Below the pieces are notes generated by a model, which saw only the letters and a list, made by a program, of their open reading frames with translations, did no database searches and had not been told where the DNA came from. A stretch of DNA of 64,000 nt from Burkholderia stagnalis (GTDB lineage: Bacteria; Pseudomonadota; Gammaproteobacteria; Burkholderiales; Burkholderiaceae): contig NZ_CADESW010000018.1 of assembly GCF_902830275.1 (NCBI RefSeq), positions 1 through 64,000 on the forward strand. Reading direction: 5' to 3'. A program made the position numbers and the translations under genes. Within the stretch, counting starts at the first letter, position 1; each line of letters starts with the position of its first letter. Below, in pieces: positions 16,431 through 25,222 of the stretch.

Positions 16431-17981
16431 TCAGAGCTGCGACTCGATCGGCAGCAGCCCGAGCAGCCAGATCTGCATCCGGCGCGCCGCCGAGACTTCC
16501 GGTTCCGTGTCGAGTCGGGTCGTCGTGCCGTCCGCATGGGTCTGAATCCATTCGAGCTGCCCGTGCCCGGCCGGATCGGTGGTTGCCACCACGCGCCACG
16601 CGATCGCGTCGAGCCTCGATTCCAGATCCGTCGCGACATCGGACGCGATCTCGGGGTTCTCGCAATACACGCCGATTTCCGTATTGAGCTTCAGCGAGCG
16701 CGGGTCGAGGTTCATCGAGCCGATGAAGATGCCCTTGCGGTCGAACACATACGTCTTCGCGTGCAGCGACGCACGCGACGACCCGAACACGACCTGCTTC
16801 GAGATGCTCTTGTCGCCGGAGGGCCGCCGCTCGTACAGCCGCACGCCGGCCTCGACGAGATCGCGGCGATAGCGCCGGTAGCCGGCATGAACGGCCGCCA
16901 CGTCGGTGGAAGCGAGCGAGTTGGTCAGCACCGTCACGCGCACGCCGCGCGCGATGAGCGCGCGCAGCCGCTCGATCATGTCCTTGCCGGGGACGAAATA
17001 CGGCGACACGATCAGCAGTTCGTGCTCGGGCTGCAGCGCGAGTGCCCGCAGCTTCGGCATCAGGTGCCCTTCGCTGTCGTTCGGTGCATGCGCGATCTTC
17101 GCAGGATCGTCGTACAGGACGGTCGCGCGCCCCCACGACCATTCGGTGCCCTGACCATGAACGATCTGGTCGAGCCGTTGCCTGGCCTCGAGCACGTAGG
17201 GGTTGTCTTCCATCGCCCGCATGTAGTCGCGCAGCCGCTCGCGCTCCCGGTCCAGGCCGCCCGGCGCCGCTTCGTGCCCGACGAGCGCGTCGATCGGATA
17301 CGCATACGGGGAATTCCAGAACGCATCGAATTCGGTCGAGATGTCGGTCACGACGGGGCCATGCACGACGACGTCGAGATCGCCGAACTCCAGCATCGAC
17401 GATGCGCCGAAATATTCGTCGCCGATGTTGCGGCCGCCGACGATCGCGGCCTGGTTGTCCGCGATCATCGCCTTGTTGTGCATGCGCCGGTTCACGCGCG
17501 AGAACTCGAGCGCCGCGCCGATCTTCTTGAACGTGCGCGCGGCAACCGGGTTGAAGAGCCGGATCTCGATGTGCGGATGCGCGCTGATCTCGAGCAGCTT
17601 GCGGTCGTCCGCGTTCGTGCCGAGATCGTCGAGCAGCACGCGCACCCGCACGCCCCGGTCCGCGGCGCGCATGACCGCGTCCGCCAGCGTGTGGCCGGTC
17701 AGGTCGTCGTGCCAGATGTAGTACTGGAGGTCGAGCGAGCGGTCAGCGCGATCGGCGAGCAGCACGCGCGCGTCCAGCGCGTCGACCGGGTTGCGCAGCA
17801 GATGAAACGCGTCCTGCCCGGGATGCGCTTTCGCCAGCGGCGCGAATGCGATGCCGAGGCGCGTGTCCGCAGTGTCGGTCAGCGCATGCGCCGGTGCGCG
17901 GTCGCCCTGCGGCGGAAGACTGGCGCACGCGACCAGCGCCAGCAGCGAAAGCATCGCAGTCAGCGAACGCAGAGCGATCAT
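16431..17981 (-). CDS. Phospholipase D family lipoprotein (ClsC/YmdC-like)
   Basis: This 516-residue protein has a lipoprotein signal (LALVACAS, acylated Cys19). Two HKD motifs are complete: MHNKAMIADN...GGRNIGDEY and LHAKTYVFDRK...GSMNLDPRS. The layout matches the ClsC-type cardiolipin synthase/phospholipase D family, which joins or cleaves phospholipid headgroups at the envelope. The lipobox residue after Cys suggests an outer- or inner-membrane periplasmic face. No operon partner is seen; the ATG opens into a 425-bp intergenic stretch. Confidence 0.88.
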   Translation of the reverse strand: MIALRSLTAMLSLLALVACASLPPQGDRAPAHALTDTADTRLGIAFAPLAKAHPGQDAFHLLRNPVDALDARVLLADRADRSLDLQYYIWHDDLTGHTLADAVMRAADRGVRVRVLLDDLGTNADDRKLLEISAHPHIEIRLFNPVAARTFKKIGAALEFSRVNRRMHNKAMIADNQAAIVGGRNIGDEYFGASSMLEFGDLDVVVHGPVVTDISTEFDAFWNSPYAYPIDALVGHEAAPGGLDRERERLRDYMRAMEDNPYVLEARQRLDQIVHGQGTEWSWGRATVLYDDPAKIAHAPNDSEGHLMPKLRALALQPEHELLIVSPYFVPGKDMIERLRALIARGVRVTVLTNSLASTDVAAVHAGYRRYRRDLVEAGVRLYERRPSGDKSISKQVVFGSSRASLHAKTYVFDRKGIFIGSMNLDPRSLKLNTEIGVYCENPEIASDVATDLESRLDAIAWRVVATTDPAGHGQLEWIQTHADGTTTRLDTEPEVSAARRMQIWLLGLLPIESQL

Positions 17982-18406
17982 GGTTGTTGCTTCCTCTTTC
18001 TCCAGCTAATCGGGTCACAGCATACTTCGACTGTTGCCGTGCTTACAGGTATCGCGACGACGAATGCATCCTCCTCAAGATCCGCGCCGCGTTCCCCGGC
18101 AATCTTTTTGGCTCTTCGGGGATTTTCGGGGAACGCGGGGCAGGCTGTCGGCGATCGATCGGACAGTATCGGTCGGTAAGCACTGTTTTTGAATAACCAA
18201 CAGAAGATTGTCGCGTGTTGGAATATAGCCAACATGTCGCATACCCCGAATCGCCGATATAGAAGCGAGAGGTTTGAAATTTCTATATTAAACAGTACGT
18301 TACGCCGCAACGGCGAGTTGGCGCAGATCGTGCACGGTAGTGAGCGAGCAGTAAATGACAACTGCTCGAACCTTGCTACCAAGCTTCTTTTGAATGGAGA
18401 TTCAAA
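17982..18406. other. AT-richer intergenic stretch upstream of small peptide gene
   Basis: These 425 bp separate divergent genes. AT-rich runs around 18180-18300 should contain promoters in both directions. A 73-codon frame (TTG 18189-18410) overlaps the peptide start but has no ribosome site and is not called. Confidence 0.4.
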
Positions 18407-18589
18407 ATGAACTCGCTGACTATTGTTGACCTGCATCAGGAGGACGAGTTGTCTGCTTCCCAGATGACCCATGTCGTCGGTGGACACGACGTAGAAAAGG
18501 AAAAAGCCCTCGTGGAACTCTACCGTGTCATCCAGGGGATGGGAGTGGATACACCTGACCCTCCAATCCACGTGTCGATGAAGTTGTAA
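18407..18589 (+). CDS. Double-glycine-leader peptide (microcin/bacteriocin-like precursor)
   Basis: GGAGA lies six bases before ATG 18407. The 60-residue product begins with a leader ending VVGG (residues 23-26). Leu at -12, Met at -7 and Val at -4 relative to the cut match the consensus recognised by C39-peptidase exporters. Removal would leave a 34-residue core, HDVEKEKALV to the end, with no cysteines, so a linear class II-type peptide. A stem-loop with T-run follows. No maturation, export or immunity gene is nearby, so the exporter must be encoded elsewhere. It could alternatively be a signalling peptide. The assignment rests on the leader pattern only. Confidence 0.6.
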   Translation: MNSLTIVDLHQEDELSASQMTHVVGGHDVEKEKALVELYRVIQGMGVDTPDPPIHVSMKL

Positions 18590-18644
18590 TTTTCGAACGT
18601 TGACACACGGCGCGCCGGTAGAAGGCGAGCATGCGAGCCTGCCA

Positions 18645-18672
18645 TAAGGGCTGGAATACCGGCCCTTATTTT
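18645..18672 (+). terminator. Rho-independent terminator after small peptide gene
   Basis: TAAGGGC (18645-18651) pairs with GCCCTTA (18662-18668) around a 10-base loop, followed by TTTT, about 55 bp after the stop codon. Confidence 0.6.
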
Positions 18673-18819
18673 CGGCCGCTGCCGGCCTAGCCTTTTCCGG
18701 CGACAATCCGCGTCGCGGGCCTGTAAGCCCTTGCCGCGCCCCGGGATACCGGGGCGCGCTCGGCGGATCCACGCGGGCTAGACCGTTAGTTGCGATCGAA
18801 AGCGGTACTACCGACGCAT

Positions 18820-20589
18820 TCACGCCTCATCCCGCAACGCCTCCACCCCCACCTCATCCCTCACCCGCCGCACCGGCAACCGAACCGAAAACGTCGACCC
18901 CCACCCCGGTTCACTCGTCACCTCGATCACTCCGCGATGACGCTCGACGATGCCGTGCGACACCGACAGCCCGAGCCCGGTCCCCTGCCCGACCGGCTTG
19001 GTCGTGAAGAACGGATCGAAGATCCGGCGCACGACGTCGGGCGACATGCCCTTTCCCGTATCGCTGATCGCGATCGTCACGTGGTCGCCATCACTCGTCG
19101 TGCGAATCGTGATGACCCCTCGCCCGGAAATCGCCTGCGCCGCATTGACGAGCAGGTTCATGAACACCTGGTTCAACTGCGAAGGCAAGCACTCGACCTG
19201 CGGCACGTCCCCATACTCGCGCACGATATCGGCCTTGTACTTGAGTTCGTTGTGAACCACGTTCAGCGTGCTCTCGAGCCCCGCGTGAATATCGACGACA
19301 CTCCACTCGTCGCTGCCCGGCCGCGAGAAATCGCGCAGGTCCTGCACGATGCGCCGCACCCGCATCGTCCCGTCGATCGATTCCTCGATCAGCGTTGCGA
19401 TCTCGTCGCGGATGTAATCGATATCCGCCGCGCGCCCCGCGGCCGCCAGCGCGTCGCGCGTATCGGCATCGAGCCTCGCCATCGCGGCCTCGTGCGCGGC
19501 GACCACGTCGAGCAGGCCGCGCACCCAGGTCTTCAGCGTATTGAGGTTCGCACTGACGAAGCCGATCGGATTGTTGATCTCGTGTGCGACGCCGGCCGCG
19601 AGCTGGCCGATCGACGCCAGCTTTTCCGACTGCAGCAGCTGCACGTGGGTTTCCTCGAGCGCATGCAGCAGGCGCCGCTGCTCGTCCTTCTCCTGTTCGA
19701 GGCGCGCCTGCGCCGCCTTGCGTTCCTCGATCTCGCGCGCCATGTGCGCGCGGGTGCGCTGCAGCAGCTCGGTCGTCAGCTCGTAGCGGCGCAGCGCGTG
19801 CTTGAGCTCCGCCGTGCGCCGCTGCACCAGGTCGTCGAGCATGTCGGCGATGCCGCTCAGGAACATCGTGCGCGCGTCGAAGCGCGACAGCATCAGCGTC
19901 ACGACCAGGATCGCCAGCGTGAACAGCGCGACCGTCGTCGCCAGCCACGGCGCATCGATGCCTTTCGCGGCGCCGCAGCGCGCGTCCGGCGCGAAGTGCG
20001 CGGCCGCCATCGCCGTGTAGTGCATGCCGCTGATCGCGACGCCCATCAGCGTGGCCGCGCCCGCGCGTCGCGCGCTCGCGAACCCCGTGTTCCGCGTGCG
20101 CAGCGTCTGGGCGAGCCACAGCGCGACGGTCGACGCCAGCACCGCAATGCCGATCGACGCGGCAAACAGCGCGGCATCGTAGCGAATGCCCGGCTGCATG
20201 TGCATCGCGGCCATACCCATGTAATGCATGCCGGCGATCCCGCCGCCCATCAGCACGCCGCCGGCAAGCAGCCGGAGCCGCGGCAGCGTCGCGCGCGTCA
20301 CCACGCTCAGCGCGAAGTACGACACGAGCACGGCGATCGCCAGCGAGATCCCCGTGTCGACGAGGTCGTAGCCGAGCGGAATCGGCAGTGAAAACGCCAG
20401 CATCCCGACGAAGTGCATCGACCAGATGCCGGTGCCCATCGCGGCCGCGCCGCCGCCCAGCCATGCGCGCTTGAGCCTCGGCTTGTCGAGCAGCGAAATG
20501 AACCTGGCCAGATCGAGCGCCGTATACGAAGCCAGCGTCGCGATCGCGAGCGACAGCAGGACGAGCGACAGTTGGTAAGTGCCGTGCAT
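18820..20589 (-). CDS. MHYT-domain sensor histidine kinase
   Basis: This 589-residue protein starts with about 240 residues of seven membrane spans containing three MHYT-type motifs (SMHFVGM, GMHYMGMAAMH, GMHYTAMAAAH), thought to bind metal and sense small gases or redox. A coiled-coil linker (about 265-325) leads to the phosphoacceptor region (AAGVAHEINNPIGF) and a full HATPase domain (NLLVNAAQA, DTGKGM, GTGLGLS). It sits 82 bp downstream of a receiver/HD-GYP-like regulator on the same strand and probably phosphorylates it. The ligand is unknown. Confidence 0.93.
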   Translation of the reverse strand: MHGTYQLSLVLLSLAIATLASYTALDLARFISLLDKPRLKRAWLGGGAAAMGTGIWSMHFVGMLAFSLPIPLGYDLVDTGISLAIAVLVSYFALSVVTRATLPRLRLLAGGVLMGGGIAGMHYMGMAAMHMQPGIRYDAALFAASIGIAVLASTVALWLAQTLRTRNTGFASARRAGAATLMGVAISGMHYTAMAAAHFAPDARCGAAKGIDAPWLATTVALFTLAILVVTLMLSRFDARTMFLSGIADMLDDLVQRRTAELKHALRRYELTTELLQRTRAHMAREIEERKAAQARLEQEKDEQRRLLHALEETHVQLLQSEKLASIGQLAAGVAHEINNPIGFVSANLNTLKTWVRGLLDVVAAHEAAMARLDADTRDALAAAGRAADIDYIRDEIATLIEESIDGTMRVRRIVQDLRDFSRPGSDEWSVVDIHAGLESTLNVVHNELKYKADIVREYGDVPQVECLPSQLNQVFMNLLVNAAQAISGRGVITIRTTSDGDHVTIAISDTGKGMSPDVVRRIFDPFFTTKPVGQGTGLGLSVSHGIVERHRGVIEVTSEPGWGSTFSVRLPVRRVRDEVGVEALRDEA

Positions 20590-20671
20590 GGTCGCACCCG
20601 GTCAGGTGAAAGTGCGGTTGTGCCAAGCCGCGCGGCCAGTCGCGCGTCGCGGCGACCGTGCCGCGCCGCCG

Positions 20672-22081
20672 TTAACCGGCCACGTCGCCCGCCGGCGGCG
20701 CGGGCTTCGGCGCGCTCGCGGCAAGCACCAGGATGTCGAACGGCGTGCCCTCCCGCGCTTCGAAGCGGCGCACGAGGTCGATCTGATGCGCCGAGATCAC
20801 GCTGCCCTTCGTCATCAGCAGCACGCCGCGATGCGTGCGCAGATCGTCCGCGAGCTGCATCCCTTCGCGCAGCTGGCCGGATTTCACTTCCGACACGGAC
20901 GACGCGATGCCCAGTGTCGCGGGCTCCCGCATCAGCGTCACGAAGCGTTCGACGATCTGCGGGTCGTAGCGCACGCCGGCCTGCGACGTGATGGCGTCGA
21001 GCGCCTGCTCGACCGAATGCGGCGGGCCGATCTCGCCGAGGCGCAGCGCCTCGAAATCGCGCGCGACCGCGACGATCCGCGCGCCGAGCGGAATATCGAT
21101 GCCCACGAGGCCGTTCGGCGTGCCTCGCCCGTTGAACCGTTCGTACTGGTGCAGCACGATCAACGCGACCTGATGAAGCTGCGCGACCGGCGTCAGCACC
21201 ATCTGCCCGCGCAGCGGATGCTGCAGGAACAGCCGCAGCTCGTCCGTCGTCATGCGGGTCAGCGGCTTGTGCAGCAATTCATCGGGCAGCGACAGCTTGC
21301 CGATCCCGTGCAGCAGCCCGGCGTAGTAGACGTCCTGCGCATGAAGACTCGACATGTCGGACGCGAGCGCGAGATGCCGCGCGATTTCGCCGATGCGCAT
21401 CGACTGCCCGCTGGCGGCCCCGCAACGCATCTCGATCATGCTCGCGCACACCTGCACCATCGCCGTGAAATTGCTTTTCAGGTCGCGCTGCGCCGCCTCG
21501 AGGAACATCACGGTCTGCCCCAGTTCCTCGGTGCGCGCACGCACCTGGGTTTCGAGTTCCGCGTTGAACTGGCGCAGCGTTTCGTTCTGCGCCTGCGTGA
21601 GCGCCGCGAGCCGCGCGGCCTCGTGCCGCAGGCGCCGCTGCTCGAGCGCCTGCTCGATCGTCAGCAGCAGGTCGTGGTCGTCCCACGGCTTGTTCAGGTA
21701 GCGATAGATGCCGCCCTCGTTGATCGCCTGCACCACCGAGTCGATTTCCGAATAGCCGGTCAGCAGGATGCGCATCGTGTCGGGATACAGCTCTCGCGTG
21801 CGGGCGAGGAACGCCGCGCCGCTCATGTGCGGCATGCGCATGTCCGACACGATCAGGTCGACTTCGGTCGACGCCAGGATCTCGAGCGCCGCCTCGCCGC
21901 CGTCGGCGGTCAGCACCTCGTAGCGCGCGGGCCTCAGCAGCCGCCTGAGCGCCGACAGCACGGCAGGCTCGTCGTCGACGAGCAGGATCACGGGCGCGGC
22001 GGGCACGCCGTCGGCCGGCTGCGTCGCGTCGGCTGTTGCATCGGGGGTGAGACTGCTGCCGCTGGTTTCCGGCGTCGTCAT
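20672..22081 (-). CDS. Response regulator with degenerate HD-GYP output domain
   Basis: 469 residues. The receiver domain (about 30-150) is intact: acidic pair VDDE, phospho-Asp in VSDMRMP and Lys in LNKPW. A coiled coil (about 155-205) precedes an HDOD/HD-GYP-type domain. HDxGK reads HGIGK and the GYP loop reads RGTPNGL, so the metal-binding Asp and the signature Tyr are missing. Cyclic-di-GMP hydrolysis is therefore unlikely; the domain may bind partners or be regulatory. It precedes the MHYT kinase in the same operon. Confidence 0.88.
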   Translation of the reverse strand: MTTPETSGSSLTPDATADATQPADGVPAAPVILLVDDEPAVLSALRRLLRPARYEVLTADGGEAALEILASTEVDLIVSDMRMPHMSGAAFLARTRELYPDTMRILLTGYSEIDSVVQAINEGGIYRYLNKPWDDHDLLLTIEQALEQRRLRHEAARLAALTQAQNETLRQFNAELETQVRARTEELGQTVMFLEAAQRDLKSNFTAMVQVCASMIEMRCGAASGQSMRIGEIARHLALASDMSSLHAQDVYYAGLLHGIGKLSLPDELLHKPLTRMTTDELRLFLQHPLRGQMVLTPVAQLHQVALIVLHQYERFNGRGTPNGLVGIDIPLGARIVAVARDFEALRLGEIGPPHSVEQALDAITSQAGVRYDPQIVERFVTLMREPATLGIASSVSEVKSGQLREGMQLADDLRTHRGVLLMTKGSVISAHQIDLVRRFEAREGTPFDILVLAASAPKPAPPAGDVAG

Positions 22082-22178
22082 GATGGCCCTCGTATTGGTT
22101 TTTCACGCCTTGTCTGCAACATCGGCTTGCGGCGGCTTTCCTGCATAAGGGAAAACACGGATACGCGCATGAACCAAC

Positions 22179-22712
22179 CTACGAGGACTTTTGAAGTATT
22201 TCAAACCATTCGCGTGCACGTCGACGCTGTTGGTCGTCGGCTACCCCTTTGCGCAGCCCGCCTGGCGCGTTCCCCCCCCCCTCGCCGCCCGACTCCAGCA
22301 ACAGATATTCTCCGTCGTCCGCGCAGCCGGCGCCGACCTCGACGAAGCGGCACGCGCGATAGAACGCCAGCGCCGCTTCGTTCGCGCGCAGGCACTTGAG
22401 CCGGTAGCGCGTTGCCGGCCAGCCCGGCAACGCATGCAGCAGCGCGCGGCCGATGCCGCGCCGCAGCTGCGGCGTGTCCACATACAGGTGATGGATGAAA
22501 TGGTCCGGCTCCCACACCGCGACAAAGCCGACGAGTCGTGCGGCTTCATCCTCGGCCACGCGCAGCCGTTCGCCTTGCGTCTGCGTGTCGAAGTCCGTCA
22601 GCGCGAACGCGTCGTCCGGCTGCCAGACAAAGGTCGCGCGTCTCGAACGCAGGAACAGTTCGCGCAAGGCCGGCGCATCCGCGGCCACGGCGTCACGGAC
22701 GATGATCGTCAT
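22179..22712 (-). CDS. GNAT family N-acetyltransferase
   Basis: Start 22712 (MTIIVRDAVAADAPALREL) fits the fold; an in-frame ATG 27 bp upstream is less likely. The acetyl-CoA loop is QLRRGIGRALL, with VGFVAVW on strand 4 and ALAFYRACRF at the C-terminal helix. A tract of nine G (22272-22280, complement) follows the fold, and the last about 30 codons beyond it look non-conserved, so the true end may differ with tract length. The substrate is unknown. It stands alone between two minus-strand genes. Confidence 0.82.
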   Translation of the reverse strand: MTIIVRDAVAADAPALRELFLRSRRATFVWQPDDAFALTDFDTQTQGERLRVAEDEAARLVGFVAVWEPDHFIHHLYVDTPQLRRGIGRALLHALPGWPATRYRLKCLRANEAALAFYRACRFVEVGAGCADDGEYLLLESGGEGGGNAPGGLRKGVADDQQRRRAREWFEILQKSS

Positions 22713-22816
22713 GGGGATCGATTCTGTCGCGGCGACCATATCGGCCGCCCGTCAAACGACGGCGAGCCGAGCGCGATTCGCCGCGCCACGCACAGCGAAT
22801 CGCGCGGCTCACGCCA

Positions 22817-23971
22817 TTACATCTTCACTTCGTCGATGAACGTCTTCTTGCCTTCCTTGTAGCCGTACAGCGAAATGACGCCGTGCTTCAGGTCGCCCTT
22901 CGCGTCGAACGACGTCGTGCCGATCACGCCCGAGTAGTTCGTCGCCGGGATCGCGGCCAGGATCTTCGCCGGATCGGTCGAGTTCGCGCGCTTCATCGCG
23001 TCGACGACGATGTACACCGCGTCATACGCGAACGGCGCATCGAACTTGATGCCCTGGTTGAAGCGCTTCTGGTACTTCGCGACGAACGCGGTGCCGCCCG
23101 GCATCTTCTCGAGCGCCGCACCGGCCTGCGAGCAGATCACGTTGACGGACGCATCGCCCGCGAGGCTCGACAGTTGCTCCGTGCACACGCCGTCGCCCGA
23201 GAAGATCTTCGCGCGCAGGCCGAGCTGCTTCGCCTGCTTCGCGAACGGGCCGCCGGTGGCGTCCATGCCGCCGTACATGATCGCGTCCGGGTTCTCGCCC
23301 TTGATCTTGGTCAAAATCGCGCGGAAGTCGACGGCCTTGTCGTTGGTCGCATCGTGCGACGTGACCTTCAGGCCGAGCGCCTTCGCCTTCTTCTCGAACT
23401 CGTTCGCGAGGCCCTGGCCGTACGCGGTCGAATCGTCGACCACCGCAACGGTCTTGATGCCCTTCGACTGCGCATAGGACGCGAGTGCCGGGCCCTGCTG
23501 CGCATCGGTCGCGACGACGCGGAACGTCGTCTTGAAGCCCTGTTGCGTATAGACGGGGTTGGTCGCCGACGGCGAGATCTGCACGATGCCCGCATCGCTG
23601 TAGATCTTCGAGGCCGGGATCGACGTGCCCGAGTTCAGGTGGCCGATCACCGCGACGACCTTGTTGTCGACGAGCTTCTGCGCGACCTGCGTGGCCTGGC
23701 GCGGGTCGGCTGCATCGTCCTGGCCGTCGAGCACCAGCGTGACCTTCTGGCCGCCGATCGTCAGGCCCTTCGCGTTGATCTCCTCCACGGCGAGACGCGC
23801 ACCGTTCTCGTTGTCCTTGCCGAGGTGGGCGATACCGCCCGTCAGCGGCTCGACGCTGCCAATCCTGACAGTCTGATCGGACATCGCATCAGTCGCGGCG
23901 ACGGCCGAAAGAATCGTCGCGGCACCAATCAGCACATGCTTGCGCAGCATGGGTGCATTCTTTTGCTTCAT
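22817..23971 (-). CDS. Branched-chain amino-acid-type periplasmic binding protein (LivK-like)
   Basis: ATG 23971 (MKQKNAPMLRK) is preceded by AGGGA; 384 residues. A signal peptide (about 1-31, ending ATDA) leads into the type 1 binding fold: SVEPLTGGIAHLGKDNENGARLA, GHLNSGTSIPAS, DDSTAYGQGLANEF and AYDAVY, all typical of LivJ/LivK proteins. It delivers a branched-chain or related amino acid to an ABC importer, but no Liv permease or ATPase gene is adjacent. It lies downstream of the cupin operon, separated by 290 bp with its own upstream region (23972-24261). Confidence 0.92.
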   Translation of the reverse strand: MKQKNAPMLRKHVLIGAATILSAVAATDAMSDQTVRIGSVEPLTGGIAHLGKDNENGARLAVEEINAKGLTIGGQKVTLVLDGQDDAADPRQATQVAQKLVDNKVVAVIGHLNSGTSIPASKIYSDAGIVQISPSATNPVYTQQGFKTTFRVVATDAQQGPALASYAQSKGIKTVAVVDDSTAYGQGLANEFEKKAKALGLKVTSHDATNDKAVDFRAILTKIKGENPDAIMYGGMDATGGPFAKQAKQLGLRAKIFSGDGVCTEQLSSLAGDASVNVICSQAGAALEKMPGGTAFVAKYQKRFNQGIKFDAPFAYDAVYIVVDAMKRANSTDPAKILAAIPATNYSGVIGTTSFDAKGDLKHGVISLYGYKEGKKTFIDEVKM

Positions 23972-24261
23972 CAGAGGTTCCCTAATCAAGTGGGAGACGG
24001 TTTGATTGTCGTCTCGATGATTGCCGATTCACGCCGAATATAGTTTTAGGAACGGCGCCGGCATAATCACAAATCTCACGCGGCCGGGACTGATGTCAAG
24101 TGAACAAATTTAATTGACGCTCTATTGTCACGAATGCTTGCGCGGCAGCACGCGCCGTGCAATCGCGCATAGGCCGGCAATGGTGTCCTCCATGATTAAA
24201 AATCGACATAATTGCCGGCAAAATACCGATATCGATCGCTAATTCTTCAATTCGCGCGCCG

Positions 24262-24645
24262 TCACGCCAATTGATCCGCAATCGACTTCGTGCGCGGTGA
24301 TTCGACGTCGCCCGTATGCCTGGTCGTCACCGTCTCGATCAGCACGATCCAGCATTCGTCGTCGGCGCGCGGGCTGTGCAGCGTATTCCTCGGCACCACG
24401 TGCATGCTGCCTTCCGGCAACTCGACGACGCGCCCGCCTTCGTACTGCATGTGCAGATGCCCGCGCACCACGTAGAACAGTTCGTCTTCGCCGTCGTGCT
24501 TGTGCCAGACCAGTTCGCCCTTGATCTTCGCGACCTTGACGTACTGGTCGTTGACCTGCGCGACGATCTTGGGCGACCACCAGTCATCCACCGCATCGAA
24601 CGCAGTGGGCAGATGGAACGACTCAGGAAACGCGGTCTCGCTCAT
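24262..24645 (-). CDS. Cupin-domain protein
   Basis: This 127-residue single cupin has both metal motifs: HKHDGEDELFYVVRG (two His and Glu) and LPEGSMHVVPRNTLH (His). It probably binds Fe or Mn and could act as an oxygenase, isomerase or sensor. It is the last gene of the six-gene minus-strand operon divergent from the AHL synthase region, 25 bp after the hotdog thioesterase, so a tailoring role in the same pathway is inferred. Confidence 0.88.
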   Translation of the reverse strand: MSETAFPESFHLPTAFDAVDDWWSPKIVAQVNDQYVKVAKIKGELVWHKHDGEDELFYVVRGHLHMQYEGGRVVELPEGSMHVVPRNTLHSPRADDECWIVLIETVTTRHTGDVESPRTKSIADQLA

Positions 24646-24670
24646 GCGGATTCTCCATTGCGGCGGCGCT

Positions 24671-25222
24671 TCACGCGGCCTCCGGCACGGACGGCACCGA
24701 CGGCTCGGCCACGACCTTGTCCAGCCAGTTGCTGCGGCCGTCGCCGCCCGAATCGCGCGCGGCGAGCGTGGCCGCGCCGACCACGCCCGTCGCGAGCACG
24801 CTGCAGCGGCCGCGGCCTTCCGTCAGCCGGGCCTCGACGAACACGACGCCCGACGAGCGCCGCACCGCCACGCATTCGACCACCGGCCGGGCCGCCTTCA
24901 CCGGCTTCATGAACTGGATCGACAACTGCACGGTGCCGCAGGTGCGGCCCCGCAAGTGCAGCACGCCCGTCACCGACATCGCGCAATCGATCAGGCCCGC
25001 GATGATCGCGCCGTTGAGCGCGTCCGTGCCGAGCCCGCCCGCATGCGCCTGCGTGCGCTGCACGAGCGCGAGCCGCACGATCCGCCGGTGCGACAGGTCG
25101 AGCGACGCGCCGAGATGCGCGAGAATCGGCATCGCGCCGAGGCAGGCCTCCCAGCGAATGCGGTCTGCCTCGTCGCCCGGCAGGTCGAGCGCGTCGGACG
25201 CCCAGGCCGGGATGGCCGTCAT
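24671..25222 (-). CDS. Hotdog-fold (PaaI-like) thioesterase
   Basis: The start is ATG 25222, overlapping the stop of the radical SAM gene (ATGA). The 183-residue hotdog protein has the PaaI-type helix GLGTDALNGAIIAGLIDCAMSV and strands GTVQLSIQFMKP and ARPVVECVAVRR. This family hydrolyses acyl-CoA or acyl-carrier thioesters. In this operon it could release a product or remove misprimed acyl groups. Translational coupling indicates co-function with the radical SAM and diiron enzymes. Confidence 0.82.
   Translation of the reverse strand: MTAIPAWASDALDLPGDEADRIRWEACLGAMPILAHLGASLDLSHRRIVRLALVQRTQAHAGGLGTDALNGAIIAGLIDCAMSVTGVLHLRGRTCGTVQLSIQFMKPVKAARPVVECVAVRRSSGVVFVEARLTEGRGRCSVLATGVVGAATLAARDSGGDGRSNWLDKVVAEPSVPSVPEAA

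Noticed and set aside
18189..18410. 73-codon frame overlapping the small peptide start
   Set aside because: TTG start without ribosome site and unusual codon use; overlap with a much better gene.
18790..20391. 533-codon + strand frame
   Set aside because: Arg/His-rich shadow of the MHYT kinase gene, whose motifs are clear on the minus strand.
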